Of a stretch of DNA of 64,000 nucleotides, positions 27,325 through 37,900 are shown piece by piece (within the stretch, counting starts at the first letter, position 1; each line of letters starts with the position of its first letter). Location: the NCBI GenBank assembly GCA_016716365.1, contig JADJWM010000019.1:1-64000 (forward strand), written 5' to 3'. This stretch comes from Chloracidobacterium sp. (lineage in GTDB: Bacteria > Acidobacteriota > Blastocatellia > Pyrinomonadales > Pyrinomonadaceae). Below the pieces are notes generated by a model. The model worked only from the letters and a program-made list of their open reading frames with translations. It did no database searches and was not told where the DNA came from. The position numbers and the translations under genes are program-made.

Positions 27325-28902
27325 TCAGCGCGGTGTCAGACTGATGCGTGCAAGGAACGGGAAGCTTTCATCCAAACGCGGTTCGAACAGGCCGGCCCGA
27401 GGCGACTGGCCGTCGTGGTAAATAAAAACGTGGAAACAGGAGTTCGCCCCGTATTCGATCAAGGCATCCAGCTTGCCGGCTCGTTCCATCTCCGCCAGCT
27501 TTCGCATAAGGAAGTTCTGCTCTTCAGCCGGCATGTGCTTTCGGGCAAGGTCGAACGCGCAGCCGGATGTGTGCGGCGGCAGCGAACCTTCGCCGCGGAC
27601 CTTGAAAGAATTCGCATTGTTCGAATTCAAGAGTATTTGATAATCCATCGACCGCGTCAGCGACGTCACGCGAAGCGGCCGCCGGAATTGCTGAAAGTAG
27701 GAATCCGCAAGCTCGTGCAGGATCGGCTTTGCCTTCGGCTGGAACATTCGAAGCAGCCGCCGCCGCATCTGTTTCCGGTGCGATGCGTCGTTCAGGTCGT
27801 ACTGTGCGCCCGCAAAATTCTCCGCCAGCTTTCTGAGCGGTTCGTACTTTGGATGACCCGGGGCGATCTCGGCCGTCCCGCCGCTGAAGCTGAATGACGA
27901 GAACGGCTTGTCTTGCGCGGAACCGCCGACATCAAGGTAAAAGCTCTCCTTCGCCATCGGCATTTCGATCAGCTCCCGATTCATCCTCTTCGACGCAAGG
28001 TCGGCGAAGTCCATCGGCTGTTCGTACCCGACGTTCTTCATCTCGGCGAGCTTTAATTTTTGCTTGATCACGCCGTCGCCCATCAGCTCGCGTGGGACGT
28101 CCAACCCCGGCGGCCGAATATTCACCGGCGGCCGGCCCTCAAGCGCAAGCCGTTGGCGATCCGCAAGAAAGGCCGCCGTTACGTTCAGTTCCTCTTCCTC
28201 CGAGGTGGAAGATTCGGCCTTGATATCCGCTACGTCTGCCGCGTTCAATTCCTGCTCCTCGACCTCCCACGAGGCGATCAGGTCGTCCAAACTGTCCTCG
28301 TTCTCGCCGCCAAGCGGGTCGATCACGCGGACGGGGATCCGAGACGTGCTCGGCGGCGGGGTTCTAGAGCCCTTGGGCCCGTTTCCGGGTTCGCTCCCCG
28401 AAACGACCAGAAATGCGATACCGCCGAATGCAATGATCAGCACCGTCATCCCGATCGCCGCAAGCAGCATAAGCTTTGAAGTGTCGGGCCCGCCCGCAGC
28501 GTTGGCGGCTGTCCCGGCCGTCGGCGGCAAGCCTGGCGCCGCCGCTGTCGGCGTTTGGATCGGTGCGGCCTGGACGGACACCGGAACTGCGGCGACGGGT
28601 TCGCGGGTCCCGCTGAATTCAAAGGTGATCTCGGTCCGGCTTCCCAACTTCAGCCGGTCGCCGTGCTTAACGAGCCTCGGCGGCCCCTCGACCCGTTCCG
28701 AATTTAGGAAGGTGCCGTTCGTCGATCCTTCATCGACAACGAGCACGTCGTCGCCCTCGCGAAAGATCGTTGTGTTGACTCGGGAAAGCCCCTCGTCGTC
28801 GAGCATCAGCTGGGCCTCGGGCGTCCGCCCAATGCTCAGTTCGTTCCCGAGTTCAACGGTCTTTTCTTGGTAACCCGATCGGATGTGAAGTGAGACTTTC
28901 AC
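27325..28902 (-). CDS. FHA domain protein with single membrane anchor and DUF5715-like domain
   Basis: 525 residues. Residues 1-95 form an FHA phosphothreonine-binding domain (IGRTPEAQLMLDDEGLSRVN, DEGSTNGTFLNSERV, holding the conserved Arg, Ser, Asn and Gly). A Pro/Ala linker leads to a membrane segment near 143-168, then an acidic region, then a C-terminal domain (about 370-510) with RVTSLTRSMDYQ, HTSGCAFDLARK and NSCFHVFIY, as in DUF5715, related to the M15 peptidoglycan peptidase fold. The catalytic status is uncertain. The design suggests a phospho-signal inside coupled to the cell wall outside. It starts three bases after the 74-residue zinc-ribbon gene. Confidence 0.78.
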   Translation of the reverse strand: MKVSLHIRSGYQEKTVELGNELSIGRTPEAQLMLDDEGLSRVNTTIFREGDDVLVVDEGSTNGTFLNSERVEGPPRLVKHGDRLKLGSRTEITFEFSGTREPVAAVPVSVQAAPIQTPTAAAPGLPPTAGTAANAAGGPDTSKLMLLAAIGMTVLIIAFGGIAFLVVSGSEPGNGPKGSRTPPPSTSRIPVRVIDPLGGENEDSLDDLIASWEVEEQELNAADVADIKAESSTSEEEELNVTAAFLADRQRLALEGRPPVNIRPPGLDVPRELMGDGVIKQKLKLAEMKNVGYEQPMDFADLASKRMNRELIEMPMAKESFYLDVGGSAQDKPFSSFSFSGGTAEIAPGHPKYEPLRKLAENFAGAQYDLNDASHRKQMRRRLLRMFQPKAKPILHELADSYFQQFRRPLRVTSLTRSMDYQILLNSNNANSFKVRGEGSLPPHTSGCAFDLARKHMPAEEQNFLMRKLAEMERAGKLDALIEYGANSCFHVFIYHDGQSPRAGLFEPRLDESFPFLARISLTPR

Positions 28903-28905
28903 GCG

Positions 28906-29130
28906 TCAATGGTGATGGTCTTCCGAAGCCTCTTTCAGCTTTGAAAGGTCCATCAATTTCGAGAATTCGCTGAAGTGGAACATCGACTCGTCGCGGCAGT
29001 GCTCGCAAAAGAACGTAACGTCCTCGCCGAGGTACATGTCCTTCAGGTGATAGGCGACAAAGCAGCCGTAACAACGCTGGATGCGTTTGCCAAAGTCTAC
29101 GATCAGGGACTCGTCGTCGATCTTCTCCAT
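28906..29130 (-). CDS. small zinc-ribbon protein
   Basis: 74 residues from the ATG at 29130 (the frame is open 21 bases further, with a GTG). Two CxxC pairs (CYGC and CEHC), an acidic N-terminus and a C-terminal His triplet. No family recognised. Three bases separate it from the FHA gene, so the two are almost certainly co-expressed. Confidence 0.65.
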   Translation of the reverse strand: MEKIDDESLIVDFGKRIQRCYGCFVAYHLKDMYLGEDVTFFCEHCRDESMFHFSEFSKLMDLSKLKEASEDHHH

Positions 29131-29210
29131 TCCTTTTCCCGATTCTAACACAGCGTCCCGCAGCGGCCCGGCCGCCGTATCTTTGCCTCCGGGGGAACCG
29201 CGTGGTGTAA

Positions 29211-29990
29211 CTAAAGCACTACGCCGCGTTTTGATGTCTCGATGAATTCGACCAGCGCGTCCACTTCCGGGCAGCTACTGATCTCTTCGCGGATGCGGGC
29301 TAGAGCCTGGGTGGTGTTGAGTTTGGACGAGAGCAGCAGGTGAAAGGCGTGCCCGAGCTTCTGGATGGTCTCGCGCGGATAGCCGCGACGCTTCATCCCG
29401 ATGCGGTTCAGCCCGTAGCACTTCGCATGGTTTCCCTGGATGATCGCAAAGGGCGGGGCATCCTTGACGACGACCGAATAGCCTCCGACAAATGCTTCGT
29501 ATCCCACGCGGCAGAATTGGTGCACGCCCGAGTAGGCGCCTACGTTCGCCCGGTCGGCGATCTCGACGTGGCCTGCAAGCGTCGCGGCGTTCGCCATGAT
29601 GATGCCGTCCCCTAGCCGGCAATCGTGGGCCACATGAGCCTGCGCCATCAGCAGATTGTCGTCACCAATTTCGGTCACGCCGCCGCCGCCGGACGTCCCG
29701 CGGTGGATGGTCACGAACTCCCTTATGTGGTTTCGTTTGCCGATGACGGTCGAGGTCGGCTCGCCGGCGTACTTCAGGTCCTGCGGAGCGAGCCCGATCG
29801 AAACGAACGGAAAGATCTGCGTCCCGGAGCCGATGCTCGTGCGGCCCTCGACGACAACGTGCGATCCCAGCACGACACCGTCTTCAAGCGTGACGCCGTC
29901 CCCGACGACGGAAAAAGGCCCGATGCGGCAGCCATCGCCGATCTCGGCGGATGTCGAAATTATTGCGGTCTCGTGGATCTCGGCGGCCAT
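29211..29990 (-). CDS. lpxA: acyl-ACP--UDP-N-acetylglucosamine O-acyltransferase
   Basis: First step of lipid A synthesis: transfer of a hydroxyacyl chain from ACP to UDP-GlcNAc O-3. 259 residues with ten or so left-handed beta-helix hexapeptide repeats (IGDGCRIGPFSVVGDGV through RANVGAYSGVHQFCRVG). The catalytic-His stretch VAHDCRLGDGI and the signature HRGTSGGGGVT are present, and the C-terminal helical domain carries the GMKRRGYPRE motif. Starts nine bases after fabZ. Confidence 0.95.
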   Translation of the reverse strand: MAAEIHETAIISTSAEIGDGCRIGPFSVVGDGVTLEDGVVLGSHVVVEGRTSIGSGTQIFPFVSIGLAPQDLKYAGEPTSTVIGKRNHIREFVTIHRGTSGGGGVTEIGDDNLLMAQAHVAHDCRLGDGIIMANAATLAGHVEIADRANVGAYSGVHQFCRVGYEAFVGGYSVVVKDAPPFAIIQGNHAKCYGLNRIGMKRRGYPRETIQKLGHAFHLLLSSKLNTTQALARIREEISSCPEVDALVEFIETSKRGVVL

Positions 29991-29999
29991 ATGGAGGGG

Positions 30000-30461
30000 T
30001 CAGAGGTTTGCGGGCCGGTCGGCTATCACGCTCATGATCTCGGCCTCGGCGGTGACATTCCCATCAACCAGCGCTACGCCCTTCATCCGCTGCACCTTAG
30101 AACCGATCCGAAGGGCGGTCACTTCGAGGATTAGCGTATCGCCGGGCACGACCGGTTTACGGAAACGGGCGTTCTCGATGCCGCTGAAAAATGGGATCTT
30201 GGCGTCGCGGTCCTCAAATTCGCGAAGCGCAAGGATCGCGCCGACCTGCGCCAGGGCCTCGATCTGCAGCACGCCCGGCATAACCGGGGCTCCCGGGAAG
30301 TGGCCGGAAAAGAATTGCTCGTTCGCAGTGACCTGCTTGACCCCGACGATCCGGACACGCGGCTCCAGTTCGATGATCTTGTCCACCATCAGGAAAGGAA
30401 ATCGGTGCGGAAGGATCTTTTGGATCGCTGTCGAATCGTAAACGATCTCGGTGTTCGCCAT
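30000..30461 (-). CDS. fabZ: 3-hydroxyacyl-ACP dehydratase FabZ
   Basis: Hot-dog-fold dehydratase of fatty-acid elongation; removes water from 3-hydroxyacyl-ACP. 153 residues. The catalytic pair is His54 in HFPGAPVMPG and Glu68 in LQIEALAQ, and the early ILPHRFPFLMVD is the family start. It lies between skp and lpxA, the arrangement that lets FabZ and LpxA compete for the same acyl chains. Confidence 0.96.
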   Translation of the reverse strand: MANTEIVYDSTAIQKILPHRFPFLMVDKIIELEPRVRIVGVKQVTANEQFFSGHFPGAPVMPGVLQIEALAQVGAILALREFEDRDAKIPFFSGIENARFRKPVVPGDTLILEVTALRIGSKVQRMKGVALVDGNVTAEAEIMSVIADRPANL

Positions 30462-30536
30462 ATAACAAAAGTCAGCAGCCAGTAGAAGAAAAACTTCGAC
30501 CGACCACTGACTTGGTCAAGATCAATTTGCCTTTGA

Positions 30537-31148
30537 TTACGGCTTTGTCGTCGCCGCACTGCCGGCGGGACGGGCATTGTAAAACGTGATGAAATCTTTC
30601 GTCACGTCGTACTTTTCGTCAAAGCCCATCAGGATGCCGGACTCTTCCAGCTTAGCGCCGTCGAGTATCACCGCATAACCCTTGGCCTTTGCATACTCGT
30701 TCATCGCCTTGATGATGTCGTTAAAGACCGGGCCGACCACCACCTGATAGCGGCCTTCATACTTCCTCTTTCCGTCTTCCTGCAGCCGCTTGATCTCGAT
30801 CTCGAGGTTCTGAGCCTCTTCGATCTTGGCTGAAAGATTGGCCTGGTTCGTTGTAGCGGGGACGCCCGCCGGTGGAGGCTGCTGCGCCTTCTGGATCTCG
30901 GTCGCCAGGCCCTGAAGCTTGGTCGACTTCGTTTTCAGGTCATTGTTCAGCGTCTCAAATTCCTTATCGAGAGCGGCCAACGCCGCGCGGAATCGGGTGA
31001 TCCCGTCCTTCTCGGCCGCGAAAACGTTGATATTCACCAGTCCGATCTTGCCGGTACCCGCCGCCGGGACCGTTCCCTGGCTGAATGCTGACGCTGCAAG
31101 AGCGGCCATAATGCCGAGGCAGCCGAAAATTAACTTGGATCTTCTCAT
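30537..31148 (-). CDS. OmpH/Skp family periplasmic chaperone
   Basis: 203 residues with a signal peptide (cleavage near Ala-Phe-Ser-Gln). The mature protein is largely coiled coil (about residues 45-135) as in Skp/OmpH, which holds unfolded outer-membrane proteins on the way to BamA. The GKIGLVNINVFAAEKDGI start and YAVILDGAKLEESGILMGFDEKYDVTKDFI end are characteristic. A long linker with PPPAGVPATT lies inside the helical arms. Immediately after bamA in the usual order. Confidence 0.85.
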   Translation of the reverse strand: MRRSKLIFGCLGIMAALAASAFSQGTVPAAGTGKIGLVNINVFAAEKDGITRFRAALAALDKEFETLNNDLKTKSTKLQGLATEIQKAQQPPPAGVPATTNQANLSAKIEEAQNLEIEIKRLQEDGKRKYEGRYQVVVGPVFNDIIKAMNEYAKAKGYAVILDGAKLEESGILMGFDEKYDVTKDFITFYNARPAGSAATTKP

Positions 31149-31306
31149 TGTAAAAACTACTCCTTAAAATTGCACACCAAATGATTCTGTTGGATAGGTC
31201 CGCTCTATTTGAAACTATTTCTTCCGATTTTGTTGCCTGCTTGCGGGCATTTAAATGAGAAAGAGTGAAATCTTATTTGATTGGGCCATCGATGTCAATC
31301 TGCGTA

Positions 31307-34300
31307 TCAGAAGGTCCGCCCAACCGTAAACCTGAATCCGCTCCTCTTTCCGGGCAGGAAAATGTTGGGTAATTCCTCCGTGAAGCCGAGCTTGGCATTC
31401 GGGTTGTAATAGTAGATCAGCCTGAACGGAACGTTCACGATAGGGACCTGGACGCGGAGCTCGACCCCCACGCTCGATTTAAAATCTTTGAGTTTCGAGA
31501 ATGTCGAGTCATCAACGCGAAGCAGCGAATTCTGCTGGACCTCGCCGCGAAGATAGAGCTGCTGTACCTCGGGCGAAAGCGATGTCGGGCATCCGAACCG
31601 GTTTCCGCGGCAGAATTCGTTGATGAAGTCCGTCTTGGTCATCACGCGCCCGCGATAGTAGAGGATGCTCCCGAAACTGCTTTCGAGCACCGGAGTGTTT
31701 ATCAGCCCGAGTGCGGTCAGCCGGCCCGGCCCCAGCAGCTGATCATCCGGCAGAAACTCGGTATTGATACGCTGGGTCCCTGTTTTCCTAAGGTTAAAGA
31801 CGGTACCGACATCGGCGAATGCTGCCAGAGTTGCAGGCCCGAAAATGGGTATCCGGTACTCAAGGTTCGCCAGTATCTGCGTGTCGCCGCCGATAAACCG
31901 GTAGTTCTTTGCGAAGAGCGCAGGGTTCGCTCCGTCCGGCCCGGTAACGGTGCCGATGCCGGCCAATTCGATCGGGATCTCCGGATTCTCGAAGCCCGTC
32001 GCCGGGATCGCCGTCCCGAAAGAATTCGTTACGACCGAAACATTCCGGCTTGTGACATAAGTATCGAACGGTGCGATCGGGCCGATGCTCCGCGAATTAT
32101 AGCCGCGGATATCGTTCTCGCTTCCTAGGAAGTACCTCTCGTACGCGGGCACCCCGCCGACGAACGCGATCGAGTTGGCCGTTCTCACCTTATCGGTAAG
32201 TGCGAACGCGCCGATCGTCCCCGCCTGTACACGGAATGCGAAAACTTCCGGATTCTTCGTGCTCCGGCGGCGGACCGGGATAAATTTCGAGAACGAGAGG
32301 TTCGGCTGGTAAGTCCGCACGTCGCCGCCCAGGCCCGCGAGGGCGAACGAGGCCGCGAACTGCGTTCCCCGAAGGGTGTCGATCCCGTTGGCGGCGGGCT
32401 GCCGCGTATCGTAAACGAAAGTCCCGGTCACACGGCTGGTAATGATGTTCGGCTGTTCGTAAATGATCGGGATCCGCTCCGACGGGTCAGCCGATTGATT
32501 GATCGGCGGGTCCTGGATCGACGTCGCCGAGAACTGATAGGTAAGCCCGACCCTCGAGAACTGCGTGAACGCACGTTTCCTGAACGCGAGTTCCGACAGC
32601 GGGGCCGTTGCAAATACGTTGGCGCCGTAGGTCGTCTGCGTAAAGAGGTTGCTCTCGTCTGTGATGATCTGCCCGAGCGGATTGAAGAGATCGTCGAGGA
32701 TGTCCTGATTTTGCGTCAGGAACGTTCCTTCGCCGAAGAATTTGTAACGTGAGGCAAAGATCGAAAACCCGACTGAGATCGGCCTGTCCCTAAAATAGGG
32801 TTCCTGATAGCTGAACTGGATGCTCTGCTGACGGTTGCCGGCCCCGAGCGCGAACGAGAGGATCTCGCCGCGGCCCGCCAGGTTGTTCGTCGAATATTCA
32901 AGACCGAAGAAGTTTCCGCCGATGCCGGAGATGCCGCCGTTAAAAGAGATCTGCTGGCGGCCTTTTTCCCTTACCTTGACAAGAAGGTCAACGTCGCCCT
33001 GTTCCTCGTCGGTCCTTATCTCGACATCCTGGTCCTTGTCGATCGGATCGAAATACTGCGTCTGATTCACGCGCGCGACCGAGATCTCAAGGTACCGGGA
33101 GTTATAAATGTCGCCTTCGTTAAGCAGGAATTCGCGCCTCAGCACGCGGTCGCGCGTGAATGTGTTGCCGGTGAATTCCAGCCGTCTCAGGCTGAACTGT
33201 TTGCCTTCTTCGATACGGATCGTGATATCCACGATACCCTCGTTCGGGTTTGTAGGATTGTCCTTGAACTCCGGCTCGAATTCGGCCGTATAGTTTACGA
33301 ATCCCTGGGCGCCGTAGACCGTTTTCAGGTTCTCGTAAACCGCATCCTGCAGCCGTTTGCCGTCCGCGATCTCGCCCGTCTTCAGCCCGACATAGGCCAG
33401 GATCTGCTGCTCTGAAAAGATCGAATTGCCCTCGACCTTCAATTCGCCGACGCGAAAGACCCGGCCTTCACTTACCGGTACGACGATCCTCAGGGTATCG
33501 TCCTTCGACGTCAGGAGCGGTATCGGCAGCACGATGATCGGGACGAATCCCGTTCGCTTCACACCGAGCCCGACCACCTCCGGTTCGCCGATCCTTGCCT
33601 GGAAATAACCTTTTGAGAACATGTAGGACCTGACGTTTCGCTGAAGGTCGTACTCCAGCTTCCGCATGTCCAGGATGTCCTCGCCCTTGAAGCGGGCGAT
33701 CAATCCGGTCTCTTTTACAAGCTCAAGGGCGTTGCGAAGTTCGCCGTCCTTGAACTTCTCGTTCCCTTCAAAATCGATCTCGACGATCCGCGACCGGTTC
33801 CCCTGGTTCACTTCGAATGTGATCGCGATAGACGTTGCCGACACTTCCTCTTCCCGTACGTCGACAGTCGCGTTCGGATAGCCTTTACTCGCGAGCATCT
33901 CACGCAGGATGCGCGTCGCCGCGCGGGCCTTTACGGGGTCGTAAACCGATTCCTTCGATATGCCTGCCCGCTGCTCGCGAAATGCCTTAAGGATGTCCGA
34001 TTCCGTGATCGACTTAGCTCCCTGGAATTGCAGGTCGCGGATGATCGGCCATTCGCGCACTTCGAAGATCACGTTTACGCCGCCGCGAACGCCTTCGGTC
34101 GTCAGCACGCGTGTTGCCGTCTTATCAAAAAAATTCAGCGAGAGAAGCTCGCGAAGGTCCCGTTCGAGCGCGACGGGGTCGTAGACGTCTCCGGGCCTTG
34201 TCTTGATGTAGTACAGCAGGTCGTCGTCCCTCAGGCGTCGATTACCCTGGATATCGACCGTTTCGACAATCTGCTGCTGAATCGAGGAGGAGAACTCATC

Positions 34301-34387
34301 CGCATTGGCAATAACTTCTGCCCGGGCTGGGGCCGCTGAAAAGGCCAGTAACGCGAGTGCAAGCCCGACTGCGCTGAATTTGAGCAT
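31307..34387 (-). CDS. bamA: outer membrane protein assembly factor BamA
   Basis: 1,026 residues, longer than the roughly 800 of E. coli. A signal peptide is followed by POTRA domains from about residue 40 to 480 (VDIQGNRRLRDDDLLYYIKT, FQGAKSITESDILKAF, FRVGELKVEGNSIF, LEFTGNTFTRDRVL are the repeat cores). The beta barrel follows, containing DIRGYNSRSIGP, the RGY motif of loop 6, and ending in a C-terminal Phe as required for Bam recognition. Inserts in the barrel explain the extra length. Heads the bamA-skp-fabZ-lpxA block; lpxD, usually in this block, is absent. Confidence 0.94.
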   Translation of the reverse strand: MLKFSAVGLALALLAFSAAPARAEVIANADEFSSSIQQQIVETVDIQGNRRLRDDDLLYYIKTRPGDVYDPVALERDLRELLSLNFFDKTATRVLTTEGVRGGVNVIFEVREWPIIRDLQFQGAKSITESDILKAFREQRAGISKESVYDPVKARAATRILREMLASKGYPNATVDVREEEVSATSIAITFEVNQGNRSRIVEIDFEGNEKFKDGELRNALELVKETGLIARFKGEDILDMRKLEYDLQRNVRSYMFSKGYFQARIGEPEVVGLGVKRTGFVPIIVLPIPLLTSKDDTLRIVVPVSEGRVFRVGELKVEGNSIFSEQQILAYVGLKTGEIADGKRLQDAVYENLKTVYGAQGFVNYTAEFEPEFKDNPTNPNEGIVDITIRIEEGKQFSLRRLEFTGNTFTRDRVLRREFLLNEGDIYNSRYLEISVARVNQTQYFDPIDKDQDVEIRTDEEQGDVDLLVKVREKGRQQISFNGGISGIGGNFFGLEYSTNNLAGRGEILSFALGAGNRQQSIQFSYQEPYFRDRPISVGFSIFASRYKFFGEGTFLTQNQDILDDLFNPLGQIITDESNLFTQTTYGANVFATAPLSELAFRKRAFTQFSRVGLTYQFSATSIQDPPINQSADPSERIPIIYEQPNIITSRVTGTFVYDTRQPAANGIDTLRGTQFAASFALAGLGGDVRTYQPNLSFSKFIPVRRRSTKNPEVFAFRVQAGTIGAFALTDKVRTANSIAFVGGVPAYERYFLGSENDIRGYNSRSIGPIAPFDTYVTSRNVSVVTNSFGTAIPATGFENPEIPIELAGIGTVTGPDGANPALFAKNYRFIGGDTQILANLEYRIPIFGPATLAAFADVGTVFNLRKTGTQRINTEFLPDDQLLGPGRLTALGLINTPVLESSFGSILYYRGRVMTKTDFINEFCRGNRFGCPTSLSPEVQQLYLRGEVQQNSLLRVDDSTFSKLKDFKSSVGVELRVQVPIVNVPFRLIYYYNPNAKLGFTEELPNIFLPGKRSGFRFTVGRTF

Positions 34388-34763
34388 AAGAAAAGTTTAA
34401 ACCCCTTTAATAGCGGCCGCATTCGCCGCGATCAAGGTCCGGCGGGCATAAAGGCAACCTAAATATTACCAAACACGAGGGTTATACCTTCAGTTCGGCC
34501 GGGAACAGGACAAAGAGCTTGGGGCCGGAGAATGACTCAACTTTTGATTCGACCGGTACGGTCGAGGTTGCCTTGCGCTCGCCCTTATCACAAACTTCCG
34601 AATTATACAGGTAAAGAAAAGAAAAATGAAAAGCGGAACCGTGGCGAAATAGGGCCCGGGCGGCACTTTCGGCGGCCCGAAACCGATCGACATTTGGCGT
34701 ACATCGGGTGCGGCTGCCCTGCGTCCGGCCGTCGCGAAAATTTGTGAGGGCTGTCGGGGTCAG
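34388..34763. other. intergenic region between bamA and the 54-residue protein gene
   Basis: 376 bases; nothing convincing seen. Short open frames on both strands lack ribosome sites and look like chance. It must hold the bamA promoter (transcribed leftward), but I find no clear -35/-10 pair. Confidence 0.5.
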
Positions 34764-34928
34764 CTATTTGGTCCTCGGTACGCATTTCTGCTGTACAGGG
34801 TCCCAGACCTCATCCTTTCCGCAGGGGTGAGGTGCTCCTTCACCCTCTGCCTTCTCGTCCCCTTTCGTTCCCTTGTCTTTCGCCTCGCCTTCGGCTTCGT
34901 TCGACATCGTCTCCTGATCGTCTTCCAT
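34764..34928 (-). CDS. small acidic protein with C-terminal Cys motif
   Basis: 54 residues. The first 30 are very acidic and Lys/Gly-rich (disordered), the last 20 hold two Cys and aromatic residues in the pattern HPCGKDEVWDPVQQKCV, which resembles short secreted Cys-loop modules, although no signal peptide is visible. GAAGAGG nine bases before the ATG is a strong ribosome site placed right after the kinase stop, so it is the last gene of the sigma factor-kinase operon. Function unknown. Confidence 0.6.
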   Translation of the reverse strand: MEDDQETMSNEAEGEAKDKGTKGDEKAEGEGAPHPCGKDEVWDPVQQKCVPRTK

Positions 34929-34942
34929 GAATTTCTACCTCT

Positions 34943-37900
34943 TCAATTTTCGGTTATCAACGATATCTGGATGCCGCCCGACTGCTTACTGTAAAGCAGT
35001 CCTTTCGAGTCCGGCGTCCATGCCAGGCCCGCATAAAATATGGTCGCGTCAGTGTTCGCCGTCACCTTCTTCGGTGTTCCGCCGCTTAGCGGGAGTACGT
35101 GGACATTGTCAACGTCGTCCTTTCGTTCGGTGTAAGCGATCCACTTTTCGTCCGGCGATAATCTCATACCGTCCATCCGCGCTCCGGAGATCGTCACGGC
35201 CCGGGTCCGGTTTTGAGTTGCGGACAGCTTCGAAAAATACACCTCCGACGCCGCCTGGTTCTTCTGCACCGCATAAACGCGGTCCGAAGCCTTTCCCCAA
35301 CCGAGGAGATCGATCTGGCCGGGATAATGGCCGAGGATCGTCACCGTGCCGGCTTCGAGCACCGCGAGCCAGTTGTCGGCGGACATCACCGGTGAGCCGG
35401 AACCGCCGGCTATGACAAACGCGATCTTGTTTCCGTCTGGCGACCAGATCCCCGAAACGGCCGCCGACCCCTCTTCCAGGTCAGTCGCCATAGATTCGCC
35501 GGATCCGTCCGCAGCCGCGATCCAGAGGTTGTACCTGCCCGACCGCTTTGAGACATAAACGATCCGCGTCCCGTCCGGCGACCAGTCGAACAGGCTCGAG
35601 GTCAGGTCGTACGGCGTGATCGAATACGCCGTCCTTGCAACACCGTCCGCCGTCAGCTTCGTCTCCTTCTGATCGGTGATACCGAACCGGTGGATGGAAT
35701 AGTCGATACCGTCCGAGCGCAGGTAGGCGATCGCATCGCCGGTCGGCGACCACTTCGGGCAGCAGCCGGTCGTATCCACGGTCAGCGGCGGCGGCCCGCC
35801 TTCGGCCGCGGTTGCCTCCACACGCACCGTACTAGTGAAGATCTTCGGGCCGTCGCTCGTGGACTGGTATGCGATCCTTGATCCGTCCGGCGACATTACC
35901 GGAAAGAGGTCCATCGTGACGCTCGAAGTTATCGCAGTCTCGCGGCCTGAGGTGAGGTCGTTCAAGTGGACGTTCGCCTCGTCTGTGTAGGAAGGAAAGG
36001 CGATCTGCCGTCCATCGGGCGAAACGGCGGGCTCCATCGAATTAACGCTGCTGAAGGTGACCTGCCTTGCGGCAGCTTCCGAGAGGTCATAGACAAAGAC
36101 CTGGTTCGTCCCCGCTCTGTCTGAACAGAATGCGAACCTCTGCCCGTCAGGGAACCATGCCGGGGCCCAGTTGTGGTTGTCGCCGTCGGTGAGCTGCCGT
36201 GCGGCCCCCGTCTTTAGCGACCGCAGCCAGATCTGCTCCCGGTCCCCCATCGCCGCGACGGTGAGAAGCTGTGTCTCATCCGTCGAGATGGCAAAATCGC
36301 GCTTGACCCTTCCGTCGATCCCCGAAAGGTCCAGGGTGCGGACCGTACCCGAAGCAAGTTCGATCTCTTTCAGTTCGGTACCGTTCGTAAAGAACATCGC
36401 CTTGCCGTCGTTCCGCCATTTCTTCAGGACGTGATCGGCCGCTTCTCCCTCGACTTCCGTCAGCAGTTCCGGTGCCCCGCCGAGGAACGAGACCGACCAG
36501 ATCCCCCAGCCTCCTCCGCGGTTCGAAACGAACCCGATCCGCTGGCCGTCCGGCGACCACACCGGGAACTGGTCGGCGAACTTCATGTCGGTCACTCGGA
36601 TCGGCTCGCCCCCGGTCGGCTGCTTTATGTAGATCGCGCTCTTTCCGTTTTGACTCAGTGCAAAGGCGAGCAGCCTGCCGTCCGGCGAGAAGCTAAGCGA
36701 GGTCAGCGCCGCGCCGACCTGCCTCTTGACCCCGAATATCGGTGTGATCCGCGTCCCCGTTCCTCGGTCCGACGCGAATGGGAGCACTTCGGCTTCCGCC
36801 GGCCAGATCAGCCCCGTCCGCCATGCGGCCAGCCCGGCCGCGATCAGGACCAGTAGGGCGATCGCGCCGACAACGGCCGCACGCCCTTTCGGTGCCGGGC
36901 CCGGTTCCGTCGATTCGTCCGTCGCGCCCCTGTCGGGTTCTGAACGGCCGTGGCTCCGCTCATCCGTCAGCTGCACTTCGGTCAGGGTGGTCATCCGCGT
37001 TTGCGGCACGCCCCCGAGCCTGGCGACCCCCTCGAATGAAAGCTCGTCGTTAAGTTGCTCGAGGTCGTCAAGGAATTCTGTTATCGAGCCGTACCGCTCG
37101 TCCGGCTCTTTTGCGAGCAGTTTTTGGAATATCGGGTCGATCTTCATTCCGATTCTGCCCGACAAATAAGCCGATACGGGTCTCGGATCCTTCTGAAGGA
37201 TCGCACTGATCTTGTCGGATTTGGTCTGTCCGCGAAAGGGAAGAGCACCCGTCATGAGCTGATAGAACAGAACGCCGAGACTCCATATGTCGGTCCTCAC
37301 GTCGGCCGTTCGCCCGCGAAGCTGTTCCGGCGACATATACGAGGTCGTGCCGGCGATCGTTCCCTGCCTACTCAGTTCCGGATCCTCATCAAGGCCGGTG
37401 GTTCGCTTTGCCAGCCCGAAATCCACGACCTTCAGTCCGCCGTTCCGCGTGATGATCACGTTCGCCGGTTTGATGTCGCGATGGATCACGTCGCGTGCAT
37501 GCGCCGCCTCGAGGGCCTGGGCGATCTGCTTTACATATTCAAAGCATTTCGTCAGGGCGATCGGGCCCTGATGGACAAGTTCGTCGAGCGTCACCCCTTC
37601 GACGTACTGCATCACGATGTATGGGCGGCCTTCGTGCTCGCCCACCTGGTGGACCGGGCAGATGTTCGGATGGTCGAGCTGTGCGGCTGCCCGGGCTTCG
37701 CGAAGTATTCTCTTGGCGGCTGTGCCGGGCCCCGATGCTTCGAGGATCACCTTGATCGCCACGTTTCGCCGAAGCTTCTTGTCCCTTGCCAGGTAGACCG
37801 AGCCCATGCCCCCGCTGCCGATGGGTTTGACGATCTCGTACGGCCCGATCGTCTCGCCGCCGTGAAAGGCCGGCTCCTCTTTCGGCGGCCAATCGCCGCC

